Shown here one piece after another: positions 6,347-8,538 of a stretch of DNA of 8,538 bases; the stretch's first letter is position 1, and the number at the start of each line of letters is the position of its first letter. The position numbers were made by a program, and so were the translations under genes. Source of the stretch: Halobacteriales archaeon QH_8_67_36. GTDB taxonomy: Archaea > Halobacteriota > Halobacteria > Halobacteriales > Haloarculaceae. The stretch covers positions 23,763 through 32,300 of the forward strand of contig PXQZ01000003.1 in assembly GCA_003021755.1 (NCBI GenBank), written 5' to 3'. The notes beneath the pieces are model-generated. The model did no database searches. It had not been told where the DNA came from and saw only the letters and a program-made list of their open reading frames with translations.

Positions 6347-6697
6347 ATGAGTTCGGCAGTGTCGGAGGCGGACCTCTCCGAGGACGAGCGTGTCGGATTG
6401 GAGCTCATCCGCGAGTCCGGCGGCATCCATCAGAGCGACTTCTGGAAAGAACTCGACGTCTCCTCCCGGAAGGGTAGTCGTATCGTCGAGTCCCTCTTCG
6501 AGAAGGGGCTCATCCAGCGCGAGGACACCGTCTACGAGGGCCACAACACCTACTTCCTCACGCCCGCGGCCCGGGACCTCGATTTCTCCCTGCTGATGGC
6601 CGGCGACCAGCTCTCCCCGTTCATCGGCGACGAGGAGGTCGACCCACACGACGACACCTTCTCCCAGTGGGTCATGACGCTGGCGTACCAGGACTGA
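6347..6697 (+). CDS. Winged helix-turn-helix transcriptional regulator (haloarchaeal MarR/Lrp-like)
   Basis: The 116-residue protein has one winged-helix domain at about 12-75. ERVGLELIRESGG is helix 1, HQSDFWKELD helix 2, and SSRKGSRIVESLFEKG the probable recognition helix, carrying Arg/Lys at its start. IQREDTVYEGHNTYFLTP is the hairpin wing. The acidic tail (GDEEVDPHDDTF) has no recognised ligand-binding fold, so this is probably a small stand-alone DNA-binding protein. Its own promoter lies 29 nt upstream, within the end of the NRDE gene, so the two may be transcribed together or separately. Two stop codons (TGA TAG) end the gene. No target or signal can be inferred from the window. Confidence 0.8.
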   Translation: MSSAVSEADLSEDERVGLELIRESGGIHQSDFWKELDVSSRKGSRIVESLFEKGLIQREDTVYEGHNTYFLTPAARDLDFSLLMAGDQLSPFIGDEEVDPHDDTFSQWVMTLAYQD

Positions 6698-6976
6698 TAG
6701 TGGTTCGTGTAGCGATTTACCGGTACGTCCCGACCCCGCAGGCGCTATCCGGAACCAATCTACAGTAATCACTACGAGGCACAGAGGGTTTTCATAGCGG
6801 CTACGGGCGGTGAGAACGGAAAACGGGAGCGTCGGCGCCTGGAGTAGCGGTCTGAGCGGATACTGCCAACCGGGAGGTCGATACCGCTCGGCACACCGAT
6901 CCGTCTCATACGGCCGGCTGTCAGTTCGAGAACCCACTTCCCACCCCGGCGGATTGTTTCAGTCCGTTAGGCCGTC
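6698..6976. other. 279-nt region without an evident gene
   Basis: The stretch is less GC-rich than its surroundings and separates convergent genes. GAGCGG (6854-6859) and CCGCTC (6884-6889) could pair, and GGGTTTTC at about 6787-6794 resembles a TATA element on the plus strand, which might drive a short RNA. No tRNA arm pattern, C/D-box pair or convincing reading frame was found on either strand. Confidence 0.4.
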
Positions 6977-7375
6977 TCAGTCTTCGAGCGCGTCGGCAAT
7001 ACGGTCCAGGGTGCGTCGCATGTCGTGGACCTCGTCGCGGAGCTTCCGGATTTCGCGTGTCAGTTCCTCGTTGTCGCCGCCGCCTTCCTGTGCCTGACCG
7101 GGGGCACCGCCCATGCCGCCGGGGCCGCCGCCGCCCATCATGCCGCCCATCATCTGGGCGAACGGGTTGCCGCCGCCGCCCATACCGCCGGGGCCGCCGC
7201 CACCCATCATCTCCTCCATCCGTTCCTCGCGGCTCATTTCCTCGCCCTCACCCTCGCCTTCCTCGGCGCGTTTCTGTCGGATTTCCTCGACGCGCTCGCG
7301 GAAGGACTTCTCCTCGTCACCGTTCTCGCTCGATTCTGTCGCCTCGTCGGAGCTCTCGGGCTCGTCGTCTGCCAT
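6977..7375 (-). CDS. Acidic coiled-coil protein with a central Gly/Met-rich repeat
   Basis: The 132-residue protein has three parts. Residues 1-55 are very acidic (MADDEPESSDEATESS...), with a charged helix around SFRERVEEIRQKRAEE. Residues 56-90 are a low-complexity Gly/Met segment in which MMGGGGPGGMGG occurs twice, separated by GGNPFAQMMGG. Residues 103-131 (ELTREIRKLRDEV onwards) form a predicted coiled coil with heptad-like Leu/Ile spacing. No enzyme motif, signal peptide or membrane segment is present, so it is probably a cytoplasmic oligomeric protein of unknown role. The ATG at 7375 is supported by an AAAA/TTTT element 27 nt upstream. The gene follows the DUF2797 gene on the same strand after 40 nt but appears to have its own promoter. 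Confidence 0.75.
   Translation of the reverse strand: MADDEPESSDEATESSENGDEEKSFRERVEEIRQKRAEEGEGEGEEMSREERMEEMMGGGGPGGMGGGGNPFAQMMGGMMGGGGPGGMGGAPGQAQEGGGDNEELTREIRKLRDEVHDMRRTLDRIADALED
7110..7141 (-). repeat. Direct repeat, copy 1, coding for the second MMGGGGPGGMGG
   Basis: This 32-nt unit matches 7179-7210 at 30 of 32 positions. The two differences fall at third codon positions and are synonymous, which suggests an old in-frame duplication kept at the protein level. Confidence 0.7.
7179..7210 (-). repeat. Direct repeat, copy 2, coding for the first MMGGGGPGGMGG
   Basis: Partner of 7110-7141. The copies start 69 nt (23 codons) apart, so the reading frame is preserved between them. Confidence 0.7.
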
Positions 7376-7398
7376 GAATCCGGGTTCGACTGGCCGGC

Positions 7399-7406
7399 GG
7401 AAAAGG
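7399..7406 (-). promoter_or_regulatory. TATA-like element of the Gly/Met-rich protein gene
   Basis: Minus-strand CCCTTTTCC is centred 27 nt before the ATG at 7375. It lies in the 40-nt gap after the DUF2797 stop, so its T-run could also help end that upstream transcript. Confidence 0.5.
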
Positions 7407-7415
7407 GTTGTCGTG

Positions 7416-8171
7416 TCAGCCGAACGCGCCCAGACTGGACTGGAGCTCCCGTTCGGGCTCGCCCTCGCGGAGTTCGTACCCCACCAGATCGCGCAGGTCG
7501 ACAGCGTAGACGCTGCCGGCGTTCTCCAGCACGGCTACGCGCCCTTTCGCCCCGCGGACGATGCCCGTCGCCAGCGTCTCGGCTATCGGGCGGTCCGGCA
7601 GCGCCAGCCCGTAGTCGAAGTCGTAGGTCTCCGGCGGGTCGTACTCGATGCACAGCCGCTCCCAGAACGACTCCTCGACGGTGGCTGCGAAGCCGGCTAT
7701 CTTGGTCGGGACGCGGACCCGGTCGCCCAGGTCGGAAGCGATGTCGGCCTCGACCTGCCGGGCGATGCGGCCGTCGGCGACGGTCCGGAGGTGGGCCGCG
7801 CGGTCGGCGCCCTGCTCGCGGAGCCGCGTCTCTATGCGCCACGAGCGGGTGACGCCGACCTTCACGGTGTCGGGGGCGAACGCGGCCAGATAGACGGCGT
7901 GTTCCTCGTCGCAGGCCTCGATGGGTTTCCCGCAGTCGCCGGTACAGCGCGCGCAGGGCCACCGGCTGGTGTGTTCGGCGCAGTACGGCGCGTCGGCGGC
8001 GTCACAGCCGTGATGGATATCGCCATCGACGGCACCGGCGCAGTGGCGCTCGCCGAGGCGGTAGGACAGCGTAGTTCCGGGGACCAGTCGCTCGACGGTG
8101 ACCGCGCCGTCCTCGGCCACGAGGAGGGCGGCGTGGTCGTCGACACGGGCCCGGTATCCGACCACTTGCAC
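7416..8171 (-). CDS. DUF2797 family protein with a Cys/His cluster
   Basis: The 251-residue protein begins (M)QVVGYRARV, continues to TTLSYRLGERHC, then a cysteine/histidine-rich stretch with C44, C56, C64, C73, C76, C80 and C87 plus H43, H53, H54 and H67, suggesting one or two zinc sites. HAVYLAAFAPDTVKVGVTR (91-109) and the following RLREQGADRAAHL match the DUF2797 core. The Y...KVGVTR...R...EQGA pattern resembles GIY-YIG-type folds, but no activity is known to me. I start at the GTG at 8171 rather than the in-frame ATG at 8348: conserved VVGY follows directly, a TATA-like AAAT lies 27 nt upstream, and the extra 59 residues would be Arg-rich and unlike the family. That longer form would also run over the neighbouring pseudogene. 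Confidence 0.83.
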   Translation of the reverse strand: MQVVGYRARVDDHAALLVAEDGAVTVERLVPGTTLSYRLGERHCAGAVDGDIHHGCDAADAPYCAEHTSRWPCARCTGDCGKPIEACDEEHAVYLAAFAPDTVKVGVTRSWRIETRLREQGADRAAHLRTVADGRIARQVEADIASDLGDRVRVPTKIAGFAATVEESFWERLCIEYDPPETYDFDYGLALPDRPIAETLATGIVRGAKGRVAVLENAGSVYAVDLRDLVGYELREGEPERELQSSLGAFG

Positions 8172-8194
8172 GCGCTCCCGTTGGCTGTCGACGG

Positions 8195-8201
8195 GCAAAT
8201 G
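8195..8201 (-). promoter_or_regulatory. TATA-like element of the DUF2797 gene
   Basis: Minus-strand CATTTGC is centred about 27 nt before the GTG at 8171. It supports the short form of the protein and a leaderless transcript. Confidence 0.5.
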
Positions 8202-8245
8202 GGTACCGGGACCGGTCCTGTGCCTGTCGTGTGACAACTCGATCC

Positions 8246-8448
8246 ATGGCCGACCTCGACCCCGGCGTTCGATGACGGCGAGCGAATCCCCGAGACGTAC
8301 GGCCACACCGGCACCACCAGTACGCCGCCGGGGGTACGCGCCGGACACGGGCCCGGACCTCGGTCCCGACGCAGCGAAAGACGACCGCTACGATGCCGCC
8401 AGCGGCCACACGATTGGGACAGCGGAGCTGACCGGGCATACGAGCTAG
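8246..8448 (+). pseudogene. Remnant of a PEBP-family (YbhB/YbcL-type) gene, middle deleted
   Basis: Three pieces in three frames rebuild the two ends of a phosphatidylethanolamine-binding-protein family member. The start is MADLDPG from the ATG at 8246. From 8268, in another frame, comes FDDGERIPETYGHTGTTS ending in PP near 8330, matching the N-terminal AFDDGxxIPxxYGxxxxNxxPPL region of prokaryotic PEBPs. From 8332, in the third frame, comes GYAPDTGPDLGPDAAKDD, then YDAASGHTIGTAELTGHTS and a TAG stop, matching the C-terminal YALDxxLDL...GHxLGxAELxGxY. The central part, including the ligand-site DPD and GxxHR regions, is missing, leaving about 200 of an expected 450 or so nt. The gene was divergent from the DUF2797 gene. 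I know these family motifs from memory and have not aligned them. Confidence 0.75.
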
Positions 8449-8538
8449 AAGAGGTCGAACATCGCCGCGATGGCGCCGATGATGAACAGGTAGGGGAGAC
8501 CGGAGCTGATGCCCATGAGGATCGCGACGATACCGACG
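8445..8538 (-). CDS. C-terminal end of a membrane protein, N-terminus outside the window
   Basis: Thirty residues are visible on the minus strand: VGIVAILMGISSGLPYLF, then IIGAIAAMFDLF and a TAG stop. The segment is almost wholly hydrophobic and would form one transmembrane helix or a hairpin ending at the C-terminus. The family cannot be named from this much. Codon third positions are strongly G/C, as expected for a real gene here. Its stop overlaps, on the opposite strand, the stop of the PEBP remnant within the shared CTAG. Confidence 0.65.
   Translation of the reverse strand, partial: VGIVAILMGISSGLPYLFIIGAIAAMFDLF

Noticed and set aside
6698..6976. A tRNA or other structured RNA, suggested by TTCGAG near 6925
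   Set aside because: The flanking bases do not pair as a T-arm, and no acceptor or anticodon stem could be placed on either strand.
7113..8234. Long plus-strand frame of 373 codons across the Gly/Met-rich and DUF2797 genes
   Set aside because: It begins with Pro/Ser low complexity that mirrors the Gly repeat, and has no recognisable domain. The minus-strand genes have family motifs and promoters.
8172..8348. N-terminal extension of DUF2797 to the ATG at 8348
   Set aside because: The added residues are Arg-rich and lie opposite the PEBP remnant. A promoter and the family's VVGY start favour the GTG at 8171.

Overview
The window is chromosomal DNA from a haloarchaeon. It has very high GC, strongly acidic proteins with GC-rich third codon positions, and a complete-looking late menaquinone pathway. 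It also shows a repeated archaeal promoter layout: a short T-rich TATA-like element about 27-29 nt before the start codon, implying leaderless mRNAs. The Haloarcula/Halomicrobium group is possible, but that is a guess.

Left end (1-615): a J-domain protein gene on the minus strand runs off the left edge. Next to it, also on the minus strand, lies a 73-residue two-helix membrane protein. This gene diverges from the menaquinone block across a short promoter region that holds a perfect 17-bp interrupted palindrome.

Menaquinone block (636-5350): menB, menA, menC and menE, all on the plus strand. They cover the second half of the pathway: MenC makes O-succinylbenzoate, MenE makes its CoA ester, MenB closes the ring and MenA prenylates the naphthoate product. 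menA-menC-menE are coupled by overlapping stop and start codons. menB is separated from menA by 313 nt and is broken. It carries a hairpin-rich, low-complexity stretch, lacks the conserved segment of the form HxLxxQRxIRxxPK, and changes reading frame at a 9-bp sequence that would be expected at both ends of the missing piece. This is best explained by a slippage deletion. A partial sequence duplication lies in the gap before menA.

Middle (5347-6976): an uncertain 70-residue ORF overlaps the end of menE. It is followed by an NRDE/TANGO2-like protein with a GTG start and a cysteine at residue 2, then a 116-residue winged-helix regulator. After that come 279 nt in which no gene is evident.

Right end (6977-8538): on the minus strand are a Gly/Met-rich acidic coiled-coil protein and a DUF2797-type protein with a cysteine/histidine cluster. 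Between the DUF2797 gene and the right edge is a decayed plus-strand gene, not previously obvious because its remains lie in three frames. It is the start and end of a PEBP (YbhB/YbcL-type) protein with the middle deleted. The last 94 nt hold the C-terminus of a membrane protein on the minus strand.

No tRNA, rRNA, CRISPR array or transposase gene was seen. I found no new multi-gene system. The points of interest are two genes caught decaying (menB and the PEBP gene), the hairpin insert in menB, the duplicated block before menA, and a MenE that lacks the usual C-terminal lysine.
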